DNA of 64,000 nucleotides, from contig NC_079975.1 in NCBI RefSeq assembly GCF_029852145.1, positions 22,883,364 through 22,947,363 on the forward strand. Reading direction: 5' to 3'. Of the stretch, positions 39,367 to 50,600 are shown one piece after another. Each line of letters opens with the position of its first letter. Positions within the stretch are counted from its first letter, which is position 1. This DNA comes from Microplitis mediator (lineage: Eukaryota > Arthropoda > Insecta > Hymenoptera > Braconidae). Position numbers and translations under genes: made by a program. The notes below the pieces were generated by a model. The model was not told where the DNA came from and did no database searches. It saw nothing but the letters and a program-made list of their open reading frames with translations.

Positions 39367-39727
39367 CAATCGACTTCCATTAACTCGGACAGTTAATCCA
39401 CAGGAAGCGAAAATTTCTTGAAATTTCCTAGTTAACGGATACCCTTTCTCCCTTAAAAAGTAAACTATACGCATGCGCACTTATATCACATGTATGATGA
39501 CATATAAATATACACAGACCCATACAAATGTATACCCTGGTGGAAATTTTTCCGAATTTTCTCTGAAAAACTCAGTTCTAAAAACTTTTTCAGAGTTATT
39601 CAGAGAAAAGTCCGAAAAATTTCCACCAAGGTAGCATTGGGTGGGAGACAGTGTAGCTTGTAGTGGGGGTCAAGATTGAGGGGAAGTTTCGAGATAATGG
39701 AATCCGAGTTAATGGAGAATTCGACTG
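39367..39727. mobile_element. Pogo/Tigger-like MITE nested in 39329-39961
   Basis: Ends CAATCGACTTCCATTAACTC and the inverse of CAGTCGAATTCTCCATTAAC, flanked by TA at 39365-39366 and 39728-39729. The motif CCATTAACTCGG near the terminus is typical of pogo-type ends. Confidence 0.75.
39535..39631. mobile_element. 97-bp hairpin MITE nested at the third level
   Basis: CCCTGGTGGAAATTTTTCCG at the left pairs with CGGAAAAATTTCCACCAAGG at the right. TA at 39533-39534 and 39632-39633. Confidence 0.8.
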
Positions 39728-40129
39728 TACTCAATTCTAATCAGCTTTCAATTTCTATTTAAAGAGGAGCTTAGTTTTGTACAGTAACCAAAAATAATTA
39801 TTTTGTAGATTCTTGTCTGGGCTCTGGTTATCTCTGATAAAAATTTGAATTGTCAAAAAAAATTTTACAATATCAAGTCATTCGAAGAAAACTTTGGAAT
39901 TATTCGAAAACTTACGAAAAATTCAAATTATTCGAAAAATCAAATTAGTTGCACATCCCTAGTTTATATATATATATATATATATATTCTTTTATTGCAC
40001 AATAAACTATTAATAAATTTTCAAGTACATAAATATATGATTATTATAGAATCAATATAAATATTTAATTAATATAATAAATAATATATTTTAATATTTT
40101 CAATTAACATAAACACAATAAATTCTAAT

Positions 40130-40639
40130 TTATTTGCCAGGAAACACAGGATAAATTCTTATTTTCTTAGGAGTATCATACCGACGTTCAAAATTTTTTT
40201 TATCAAATTTATATTTATTATTTTTATTATCAAACCGCCGGCGTGGGTACCAATTACTGTCTCCATAATTATAATTATAAGCCATTCGTGAATTCGCATC
40301 ACCAATATCTCGGCGTGACAAGCGAGCGAGTACAATATTTGGATCCAGTAAAACATCTTGAGATATCAAATCTTCTGGTAGTTTTGGTTCCTCTTGAGCC
40401 GCTTTGGCTGTCGTTGTTTCTTCACTCGATGAATAATTAGTAGAACTGTCAATATCTTCAAGCGAACTGTCAAAATTTGCAAAATTTTCTGCAGTTGAAT
40501 TTTCAACTTTAGCCGAACTTGTAGAATTTATTATTTCTTTATTATTATCAGCTGCTGCACTTGTACTTTTAAAAATAATTACAAAAACACAGGACAGTAA
40601 TAAATAATATTTATATAAATTAACACTTAAAATCGACAT
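40130..40639 (-). CDS. Small secreted Ser/Asn-rich protein, unrecognised
   Basis: Single-exon gene of 169 aa; family not recognised. Residues 1-28 form a signal peptide (basic-polar start, then LLLSCVFVIIF, likely cleavage in the STSAAA region). Residues 30-90 are acidic and rich in Ser, Thr and Asn with several N-x-S/T sequons. A short hydrophobic block (LPEDLISQDVLLDPNIVLA) leads into SRR, then a Tyr/Asn/Arg-rich tail ending RIYPVFPGK. The SRR step could be a proprotein cleavage site. A TATA-like TATATAAG (minus strand) at 40713-40720 and start ATG 40637-40639 make a conventional promoter. It is divergent from the 41-kb gene, 439 bp away. The acidic-then-Tyr-rich plan resembles the 41- and 45-kb proteins, but the FRPLF block is absent. 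Secretion is inferred; function is unknown. Confidence 0.8.
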   Translation of the reverse strand: MSILSVNLYKYYLLLSCVFVIIFKSTSAAADNNKEIINSTSSAKVENSTAENFANFDSSLEDIDSSTNYSSSEETTTAKAAQEEPKLPEDLISQDVLLDPNIVLARLSRRDIGDANSRMAYNYNYGDSNWYPRRRFDNKNNKYKFDKKNFERRYDTPKKIRIYPVFPGK

Positions 40640-40712
40640 ATTTGAATGTTAATTTTAACGATGCGTTAACTTTGAAATAAGTTTTGCGAATGATGTACAA
40701 GTTTTGTCTAGT

Positions 40713-40720
40713 CTTATATA
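40713..40720 (-). promoter_or_regulatory. TATA box of the 40-kb gene
   Basis: TATATAAG on the minus strand, 74 bp upstream of the ATG. It leaves about 40 nt for a 5' UTR after a start about 30 bp downstream. Confidence 0.55.
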
Positions 40721-41001
40721 TATTTCTCAGCACTTTACCTGAAAATATATATAGAGACAAGATGTTTCCGCAAATACGTTGTTAATTATGTGCTAAGTGA
40801 CTTAAAAAAAAGATCCTACATTAGATCGTTCCTCCTGGTTGCACCGTTGTACGCAATAAAAAATGAAAAAAATTAATAGTGCAACCGTGACCTTGTGAAA
40901 ATTCCATTGAAAATATTTTAACAACGTGCTGTTAATTTTTGTGCGTGTTAATTACTTGTAATTATCAATAGTAACGTCACGAAAATAGGAGCGATGGTGA
41001 A

Positions 41002-41009
41002 TATATAAA
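41002..41009 (+). promoter_or_regulatory. TATA box of the 41-kb gene
   Basis: TATATAAA, 70 bp before the ATG at 41079. With the TATA at 40713 it makes a compact bidirectional promoter region of about 280 bp. Confidence 0.6.
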
Positions 41010-41078
41010 TTGATTGGATTGCGGACGATTAATTTAGATAAGAGTTATATTCACATATGAATAAGTGACGTGAGGACA

Positions 41079-42893
41079 ATGATGGCTAAGGTAATATTTT
41101 TAAAATTAAAATTGCAAATATCCGTTCGATGTATGTCGTCATATAACAATGGATTCGCTAACCATGGGATTTAACATAAAGTTTTAATAATAAACTAATT
41201 ACAGATAAATAATTATACGTGTCCTATGGCTGTCGCTATGGCTGGTTGGTTTGTTTTAATTATTTTTATTAATACTGTGTATGCTGATGATTTGTCATCG
41301 TCATTGACTGCCAGCGGAATTCCCACGACTACTGAAACCAGTTCTCACTCAAATGCTTTCTTAGATTCTGTGGAAAAGGTATTTAATTATTTGTTTTTAT
41401 TATTTTATTATATTTTGCGTTGTTTGTAATAAAAAAAAAGATGTTTAATTAAAATTAAATTTGAAAAAAAATACACTAAAAAATCGGGAGTGAAATTGGA
41501 GTGATTGTGGATTTTTTTTCAATTCGAATTCACTCGGAGTTTTGGAGTTTTAATATTAAAATAAACTCTCCTTCGGAGTAAATTTCACGCCGAAGTACAC
41601 TTTTACACTTTACTAAGTGTCGATTTTTTTTTTTTTTAATATATTTTTTATTATTACAAACTTTATAAGTTATATTTGAAAGTTATTACAGAAAAATTGA
41701 AATTTCGGGTAAACTAATACAGATATGATAAAAATGTATATGAACAATTTAGTAGCTGATAAAATTCTCTATAAAAAAGGTCTCTTTACATTTTTACGTA
41801 CATCCAATTATTTTGACGTAATTGCAACAAAATAAATTTAAACAAAAATTAATCCTTTATTTTCTCTATAACTCTGAAACTATCAGAGTTACGTAAATTA
41901 GCTAAGATACTTTTTTTGTAGAAAATTTAATTCTCTCCAATTTTTGTTTAAAAATTTTTTTTCTAAAATCTATAGTTTCTCCGCAAATTTCATTCAAAAG
42001 TAAATTCATTTTTTTCTCAATTTAATTTTTTGGTATTGACGTTTCATAAATTAAATATTTAAATAAAATAAAATAAAAAAATGACAGCTCTACAATTTTA
42101 TAATTTTTAAATATGAACTATAATTAATAATAAATTAATATATATTCAATTATAAAACCAAAATATGTAAATTAATAAATCGGATATTCATAATTAGTAC
42201 AAAAGGTCAAGTTTGTTTGGTCTGCACAAGTATGATTTTTTTTATGCCAGAAGGTCATATAAAAAAATATAAAACGTAAGATTTTATTTTCAAATATTTG
42301 ACTTTTTAAAAAAATTTTTTTACTACAGGATGACTCTAATTTGAATGATAAAACACAAACAACATCATCACCAATTGTACTGCAGCCAAATATAACAGGC
42401 GCTTTAGATGTTGGCCAAGGACTTTTAGTACCGTTGGTACCAGTGGTAGATCCCACTGCAAATAAAACCTCAGCAAGTCCTCTGGTAGCGAGTCTTTTAC
42501 CAGTAGCCGTCGAATCAGTTCCTCCGACAGATCAATCTGATGAATCAAAGGATGGATCTGATTCCAGTTCGGCTGAGGTAAATTAGTTAAGAAGCTCTTG
42601 AAGATTACGTTTAATTAATTAACTATAATTAATATTAATATTATTATTATAAAATTATACTAATGTATTAATAATGTAAATCTTAAATAAAATGTTGAGT
42701 GTCATTTTATGGGCATTAACAGATAAAAGATGACATGGATGTTGCTGAAGACATTATCTTTAGACCGCTATTTAGGTATCGTCAAGAGGTTGCTGCTCGT
42801 CAATCAAAGTCTTACAATCAGAGATATTATCAGCCATACATATATGCGTATCGCAAGCGTCCGAATTATTATAATTATGACGACGCAGACTAA
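41079..42893 (+). CDS. Secreted FRPLF-motif protein, paralog 1, four exons
   Basis: Exons 41079-41090, 41205-41378, 42329-42577 and 42723-42893. All introns are phase 0 with GT-AG sites. Product 201 aa. The 4-codon first exon (MMAK) is chosen because its frame runs on into exon 2, there is a TATA box 70 bp upstream and the 45-kb paralog has the same layout. ATG 41226 is an alternative start. Hydrophobic segment AGWFVLIIFINTVYA is the signal sequence. A Ser/Thr-rich region, a hydrophobic Val/Leu/Pro stretch and an acidic Ser/Asp region follow. Residues about 153-171 hold AEDIIFRPLFRYRQEVAAR, the block shared with the 45-kb protein. The tail is Tyr/Arg-rich. Exon 3 uses a TTG codon near its start, so it is not a start exon. 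Family not recognised. Confidence 0.8.
41469..41640. repeat. MITE of the CACTGTAAAAAATCGG family, truncated
   Basis: Begins 'acactaaaaaatcgggagtg' with internal 'ccttcggagtaaatttcacg'. The right end is degraded. In intron 2 of the 41-kb gene. Confidence 0.6.
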
Positions 42894-45008
42894 TCTGTAT
42901 AGTTTATTATACAATTAATGTAAATAATTATCTCAGTATTGTCAATAGCATCCAAAATGATTATTTATTTACCCAGTTCTTCATTTTTTCGCTAAATTCT
43001 TTAGGGCCATCCATAAATTAAGTAACGCTGACTCTTCCCCCTCGCCCATGGAACACTGGGTAGAAAATTGCCTACGAACTCCCCTCCTCGCCATAATATA
43101 AAAAAATTGTCTTGTTTGAGTAAAATTCACAGAAAAAAATAATTTCTTGGCACAAGAAATATGTTGCATTATAATCCCGAGTCAAAAAACAAATCGGATT
43201 TAAGTTTCAAAGTTCTCAATGAGGTTTTTGAGGATCAATTTAGAATTTTGAGATTGACAACAGTATAGAAAATTATCCTAGTTTAGTCCTCAGAGTAGTA
43301 GTTATGACCAATTTTACAACTTTGAGGACTAATCTGGAATAACATAATCTGGATTAGTGCCTCAAAATACTCAAAACATACAGGAATAATTTTATCCGCA
43401 TTTGAACCTCAAAAGTATCATTCGACGCATTCTCTCCCCTCCCTTTTCTATCTAAAATTTTTAAAAGTCCGAAGTAAAACTTTCATTCGTTGAGGATTTT
43501 GAGGTCTTAGTTATAATTCAAAATCGATAATAAATTTTTTCTATGAGTACTTGAAATAAATCTCGCATAATATGAAAAATCGAAATTCATCTGTGGTACA
43601 TGTCATTGATTTTTATCAACCCCCTCTTTCTTGTAACAAATCGTAACGAATTAAAAAGCCACTCTCCCCATGAAAGTTGTTATGAAATTTCTGTATAGAT
43701 CTTCATATCCTATAGTTAATATATTTAAAAATATATGATAATATATTGCAACAAAAATATACATACAAATCGTTTTATTTCAATTTTTGAAGTGATCAAA
43801 ACTGGCTCTAAAGTGTAAATCCGAGGTAACATCCCGCGTCAAAAAATAAATTCTAGTTTAGTCCTCAAAATCCTCAATTCCTTTGATGTTTTATTTGCCG
43901 TCCGGAAAGTAACTCTACTTTAGTACTCAAAATCCTCAGTGAGAACTATGAGGTCTAAATGCGAACCCGAATAATTTAACGATTTTAAATTATAAACTAA
44001 GGCCTCAAAATCCTCAACGAATGGAAAGTTATACTTCGGACTTTGAAAAATTTGAGATAGAAAAGGGAGGGGAGAGAATACGTCGAATGAGACTTTTGAG
44101 GTTCAAATGCGGATAAAATTATTCCTGTATGTTTTGAGTATTTTGAGGCTCTAATCCAGATTATGTTATTCCAGTTTAGTCCTCAAAGTGGTAAAATTGG
44201 TCATAACTACTACTTCGAGGACTAAACTAGGATAACTTCCTATATTGTTGTCAATCTTAAAATTCTAAATTGGTCCTCAAAAACCTCATTGAGAACTTTG
44301 AGACTCAAATCCGAATTTGTTTTTTGACTCGAGATAAGATACCATTTTTGGAAACAAAAAAAAATTTATTTTCATACGTCGAATTTGAATACTCATCAGC
44401 CATCAGTCATCAGTCATCATATCACATAAAAAATCTATCATAAAAAAATAATATTTAAATTACCGATGAATAATGCTCGTGTCAATTAAACCACACATGT
44501 AACAAACATATAATATCTCACATAAAATCAACTTCCGGGAAGGTGATGCCGTCACTTGTATACCAGCTCATTGTTAAAAAAATTTTTAATTTCGTCATTT
44601 TATATCTTTACTGTACGTAAATTAAAAAATAAGTTTACAAGTAACGTTAGTCGAAAAAAGTAACAGATGACCCATCAGTTAGCAAGTTTAGGACATTGCA
44701 CTGAACACATGTTTTTATTTTTCTTTTTCATTAATTATTTATCATTCGTCACACTTGCTCAAGAACAACTGGCATTGAGTCATCAAGCCTGAGATTTCTC
44801 CTCTCTCAATCGAGTAATTCATGGAAATAAAAATTAATATATTTCTAGTCTTGAACTCATAAAGCACTGGGTTAATAATTATGTTTACATACATGAGTTA
44901 TTAAATTATTATTGTCAATCCATAAGAAAAATATAAACGAGAGATTCTTATGAATTATGATTTTAATTATGTTTATATTTTCCTCCTCTATATCTACATC
45001 CACGTGGA
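42894..45008. other. Intergenic between the two FRPLF paralogs
   Basis: Filled mainly by foldback 43175-44333. 44340-45008 is unique AT-rich sequence containing the 45-kb promoter. Confidence 0.5.
43175..44333. repeat. Foldback element, family CCCGAGTCAAAAAACAAATC, intact copy
   Basis: Left arm from CCCGAGTCAAAAAACAAATC through 'tcaaagttctcaatgaggtt'. The right arm is the inverse back to 'ttttttgactcgag'. Words 'gaggacta' and 'tagtcctca' recur. It carries the empty target (TA at 43264-43265) for the insertion seen in 17653-18627. Confidence 0.85.
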
Positions 45009-45016
45009 TATATAAA
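45009..45016 (+). promoter_or_regulatory. TATA box of the 45-kb gene
   Basis: TATATAAA, 93 bp before ATG 45109, preceded by the palindrome CCACGTGG (E-box) at about 45000-45007. Confidence 0.6.
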
Positions 45017-45108
45017 TTCGCTGAGGCATATTCTTTCTCAGATACACGAGCACTCTCGTTTAATTATCATCTGTAACCCATAAGTACGGAAAATACCTCA
45101 TAATAATT

Positions 45109-46687
45109 ATGGCTGGTCTAACAGTAAGTGAATTATATACTTTTAATTATCAATCAATCAATAAAGAGGGGAAGGGATCTGAGATACAAAAAAAAAAAAG
45201 CAAATTTTTGAGATTTTTTTTTCAGAGTACTTTCGTTTTTAAAATTCTCAAAATTTGTGACATTATTAAGCATCATTCCAAGAATATTCTGTGAAATTTT
45301 CATAAAAAAATATGGAAAAATAAGCCAGTGGTAGTGGGGAGAGACGAGTCGCTAAAAAAAGTCTCCATGCCGTAGGCAGGATAATTCATGACTGCCTCAC
45401 CTGAAATCAAAAAACCAAAAAGATTTCTTTAGTACATAAGTTTATCTTGGATTTGAACGAAGGAATAAACAAAATATTCATTTTTGAATTTTTGGTAAAG
45501 GCGCGATCAAAAAACTCTGATTTTTCCCAAAAATTCTTCCTTTTGTTTAATTAAAAAATAAGTAATTATTGAAAAAAAAATTCCTTCGTTCAAATCTAAG
45601 ATAAACTTATGTACTAAAGAAATCTTTTTGGTTTTTTGATTCAGATGAAGCAGTCATGAGTTATCCTGCCTACGGCATGGAGACTTTTTTAATGACTCGT
45701 CTCTCCCCACTGCCACTGGCTTATTTTTTAATATTTTTTTATGAAAATTTAGCAGAATATTCTTGGAATGATGCTTAATAATGTCACAAATTTTGAGAAT
45801 TTTAATAATGAAAGTACTCTGAAAAAAAAAATCACAAAAACATTCTCTTTTTTTTGTATCTCAGACCCGTTTCCCCCCTTAATTAATGATACTGAAGTTA
45901 GCCGACGTCTAATAATTTTTGGATCTTTTTTTAAACAATAAATTATAAAAAAAAAAATATTTGAAAAAATTGCACCTGTAGTTTTTAAAATTTTCTACAT
46001 GTGCATATTTTTAGTTTATTTTTTTGTAATTGATTTATTGAAAAAAAAAAATCCAAAAATTTTTAGTTGTCTGCTAACTTCAGGATCATCCTTAATTAAT
46101 CAACCGATAAATTATAAAACTAATTTACTGATTTAAATTATTATTTTTCATAGATTTTATTATTAATTAGTATCATGTCAGTACTGACCGAAGCCAGTGT
46201 CCAAGCCTACGGTCTTCCAAAAAAAGTCATCACAAGTAATCGTGGGGGAATAGAAAGAATTCATCTGGGCACAGTCTTAAAAGTGTCAGATCTCAATGAC
46301 ACACGTGATTATATATACGATTCAGAAAGTGACAGTCCATTGATACGTCTCGCGATTCGGCCTTCGATGGCCAGATCAATAAATCTCGAAGCTCATCATA
46401 ATGACGGAGATGAAGATTTAATACAACCAGCAGATTCTCCAGTTACTGTAATAAGAAGACAGCGTTCTGTAGATAAATCAGAGTCAGATGACTTAGAAAC
46501 GGCAGAGTCTATTGTATTCCGGCCACTGTTTGTTTACAGACAACAAGTCGCTGAAAGAAATCGTCCTTATAAAAGTGAAAATCCGATTTATGGTTCTTAT
46601 CAGTACGGTCCTGCTAAATCTTATGCTGATAATAATTATAAAAAATCACAACGTACTTATTACAATAATTACAATTCATTGAATTAA
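45109..46687 (+). CDS. Secreted FRPLF-motif protein, paralog 2, two exons
   Basis: Exons 45109-45123 (MAGLT) and 46154-46687, phase-0 intron, 182 aa. The tiny first exon is needed. Joined, it gives the signal peptide MAGLTILLLISIMSVLTEA, whereas starting at ATG 46175 would lose the hydrophobic core. A TATA box lies at 45009. The mature region is mixed polar, with an acidic stretch, a possible dibasic cleavage site IRRQRS at about 105-110 and the conserved block ETAESIVFRPLFVYRQQVAE at about 120-138. The Tyr/Asn-rich tail has little hydrophobicity. Block, tail and 5' gene structure match the 41-kb protein, so the two are tandem paralogs. The 1-kb intron is filled by a foldback element and a MITE. 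No known family recognised. Confidence 0.85.
45166..45880. repeat. Foldback element, family GGGGTCTGAGATAC, copy 2
   Basis: Arms mirror each other around 'gatttgaacgaaggaataaa'. Ends GAGGGGAAGGGATCTGAGAT and the inverse (atctcagacccgtttccccc style). In the intron of the 45-kb gene. Confidence 0.85.
45886..46089. mobile_element. TGATACTGAAGTTAGC-family MITE with 9-bp target duplication
   Basis: ATGATACTGAAGTTAGCCGA ... TGCTAACTTCAGGATCAT. Identical ccttaatta at 45877-45885 and 46090-46098. Target length suits a Mutator-type element. The left duplicate overlaps the end of the adjacent foldback. Confidence 0.88.
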
Positions 46688-46928
46688 TTATTTACTTAAA
46701 TTATTATTATTTTTTAAACTTGCCCGCGTTATCATTTTTATCATGATTATGATCATGAATCATGACAATATCATGACATCGGTAATAACAAAAGACTATC
46801 TATCGTAAGTTTTAGTTTTGCTCTCTGTTTTTTTTTTTTTTTTTTTTTTTTTTGTAACCTCTTATTAATTTAAATTTTTAATTTTAAATTTAAAGTAAAT
46901 TATTTATTTAACGTCATAAGTTACTACA

Positions 46929-47587
46929 ATGTCATTAGACTCGAATTTGGATAATAAATGCAAAGAGTTTTATCGAGAAGAAATATATAAAATATTGCAA
47001 TCAGATATTTTGAATGATGCGAATGAAAAATCGAAATTAAGTGATGTAACGTCTTCTGAATCAAATGACTCTTTAAGTGACAGGTACTATTTTGAATTTA
47101 CCAAGTAATTAATTGTAATTATTTTTATCTCGAGATAGAAAATTTAATTAGACGACTAATAATATGATACTGAAGTTAGCCGACGTCTAATAATTTTTGG
47201 ATTTGTTTTTCAAAACGATAATTTATAAAAAAAAATATTTGGAAAAATTGCACCTATAGATTTTTTAATTCTCTACATGTGCATTTTTTTCATTTTTTTT
47301 TTTTGTCATTGGTTTGTTTGAAAAAAAAATCGGAAAATTTTCAATTGTTTGTTAACTTCAGGAACATTAATAATATTAATTTACGAATCCTGAGATTATT
47401 TAATTTGATAGACTTTTAAAATATTGTATAGTCAATTATTAATTATTAATTAGTATTAACGTTAATGTAGAATGTATATATTATTAAAATTTTAAATAAA
47501 TACGCTTTAGAAAAATTAAACTTTAATTAATAGTTGGTAGAATTATTTATTTTATCTGATTCTGATTATTAAAAATATAAATTATCA

Positions 47588-47644
<57 letters not shown>

Positions 47645-50600
47645 TAGAGAGGGTGGGCAAAATGGACAGCCCCAAAAATTTAGTAAATTTTTTTTATGTC
47701 ATTTACGACTCATTATTTATATAAAATTTTGAGTGTCCCAAAATTTGTGATACTAAAGTTAGCCGACGTCTTGTAATTTTTGAATTTTTTTCAAAACGAT
47801 AAATTACAAAAAAAAAAATATTCTAAAAAATTGCACCTGTAGTTTTTTAAATTTCCTACATGTGCATATATTCATTTTATTTTTTTTTTCGTAATTGAAT
47901 TGTTAAAAAAAAGTCAAAAAGTTTTTAGTTTTCCGAGGAAGAAATTTTTTTTTACGGCAACTGGAAATTTGATTTATTTCAAATTAAGATAAAAAAAAAG
48001 ATTGACTGTATTCCTGTATGGCCCACCCTTCCCTTATGTACATATGTACATATATATGGGCACAAAAACTTAAAAACAAAAAAAATCGAAAAATCAAAAT
48101 TTCGTCTCTTAATTTTTGGACTTCAGGCTCGATTTAAAAATATTCATGGTCATATATAAATATATACAGTGGGATTTCCAATTTATACAATAATATCTAG
48201 ACAGATTACATAATAATATTTTGTGAAATATATAAATATAAGAATTACTCACTTGTTACAATACCGAAGAAAGTTAAAAAACCCAATTATTGGCCGGGTT
48301 TTTTGACGTCACTAATAACAGCACATAAATTAGGCGTTCAAAAAAAACATATGACATTCCAATCATTGGTATATTTGAGATATTATAAAAAATTCTTTAT
48401 ATGTATTAAAAATTTTGATTCACGTTCTATTTAGATCGAGATTAGGTCTAAAAATAAGAAGACAAAATGTTGCTCTTTTAATAATTATGATCCTGAAGTT
48501 AGCAAATAATTAAAAATTTTCGGATTTTTTTTCAACAAATAAATTACAAAAAAATAAACTAAAAATATGCACATGTAGAAAATTTTAAAAACTACAGTTG
48601 CAAATTTTTCAAATATTTTTTTTTTAATAATTTACCGTCTAAACAAAATCCAAAAATTATTAGACGTCTGCTAACTTCAGTATCATTAATAATTAAGTCT
48701 CTCATTAACACATGTCTTCAACACATGTTTTTTTTTATATTTCAGACTTTTAGAAATTATAAATTGTGATGAAAAAACTTCTTGCTCGAATCCAGTGTGT
48801 GATTTTTTAATAAATATAATAGACAGTCTTTTAGCGACGATATTAATTCCTTTTTTTATTTGGCAACGGATATCAACTAGTGAATATCTTATCAAGATTA
48901 TAAAAATATCTGCTGAGGTATATTTAGTTATAATTTATAATAAATATAATTATTCATAAGACTGCGTCAGTTCTCATCAATTTTTTTTTTTTTTATCTAT
49001 AACTATTCAAAATTTCTTAGTGTACTTAGAACTTGTCCATAATGTCCATGTTGCCCCTGATAGTTATTAAAAAAAAATTGTGGGGTCCACTTTGCCCCCT
49101 TTTCCTTTACATATTAAAACAAAGTCTTTATCATTGAAAAATAATAATTTTTTTTTCTCCCGTGCCGAGATCAACTCTTAGAGTTTAGCGGTCTGCGGTA
49201 AACTTTGCTTGCATCACCTCAATGATGAGCCCAGTAAATATATTCAGGGCGAAACCGCTTATTTTATTATACTTATTATGTTAACATCTGTCAAGGTTTA
49301 AAATTTTTTTTGTTAACTACCGAGTTTCAGATAAATAATTGTCTGTCTTTAAATCATTTTTTTTGGGAAGAGTAAAAAATGAGACAACTTTTTAACTAAA
49401 AAATTTATATAGTCTCTAGAAAAAGTATGGGGTAAATTGGTCGTCTCGAGTAGTGCGATTTTAGAATTTTGATAAAAAAAAATTAAAAATAGTTCTGTTC
49501 GCTCCTATAAAAAAAAATTCATATGGGAATTCAGCCTAGATTCAAATGTGGGTTCCCACATGGCGTTTTCGGATTAATTCCCTGATGATTTTTTATAGGA
49601 ATATTAATCTATTCTTTTATTCATATACGTGTATCAATAAACGACAGACATAGAAATTACTTATATAGAAACCGATATTCCATATGAATTTTCCAAAAAA
49701 AAATCCGTATATTTAAATCCCTATGTCAAGTTCTTGTATGGGAACCTAAGTACCCACAGTTTTCTATGCGGGTTTTCCATTTAGGAATCCAGATACCCAT
49801 GGATTCTTATATAAATCCATACACTCTACTATTTTTATGGGTTCCCATGCAATCCCACAAAGATTTTTTTTATACAGACGCATATATGAATCAAGGAACA
49901 GATTAATATTCCTATAGGAAACCATATGGGAATCTATCCAAAAACGCCATGTGGGAACCCACATAGGAATCTAGGCTGGATTCCCATATGGATTTTTTTT
50001 ATAGGGGTACAAAGAATAGAAAAATTTTTAATTTTGCGTGAAAATAAAAAAAAATAATGGAAAATAAATATTCAAGTCATAGCTGATAAAATATTTATTT
50101 GAAAAACTTAAAAAAAAAAATAATGAAAAATTTTTTTTTTTTTAAATTCATTTTATCCGTCAGCTTTTTTGCTGATTTGTACTCCCTAAACATGAATAAG
50201 TGGAATAAGTGAATATTCACTAATTCTGAGTGCCAACTGAACCACTTTTTGAAAATAGTGGTTCGGTTTGCACTTGGAATTGTTGAATATCCACTTATTT
50301 TCACTAATTCATGTTTAGAGAGTAATAAAATAACAGATAATATACACGAAATAATTTTCTTTTATCAAAATTTCAAAACGGTCGTACTATTTAGTGGCCG
50401 ACTTACCCCATATTTTTCTAAAGACGATAAACATTTGCAAAAAAAAATTTTTGTTGTTGAAAAGCGATGTCGCTTTTGCTCTGCTCTCCCCTAATAAATT
50501 AAAGGGAGGGGCCGGGTACTTAATGATTTAAAAATTGGATATGTTCACATTTTGAAAAAAAATTTTCTTATTTTTTAAATTCAATACTCTAAAAATATTT

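Larger units (their letters stand above)
39329..39961. mobile_element. hAT-like foldback element with 8-bp target duplication, carrying two nested elements
   Basis: Ends TAGGGTTGTTCGAATCACAG and its counterpart (ttgcacatcccta). Identical gtttatat 8-mers at 39321-39328 and 39962-39969. Contains 39367-39727, which contains 39535-39631. Confidence 0.88.
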
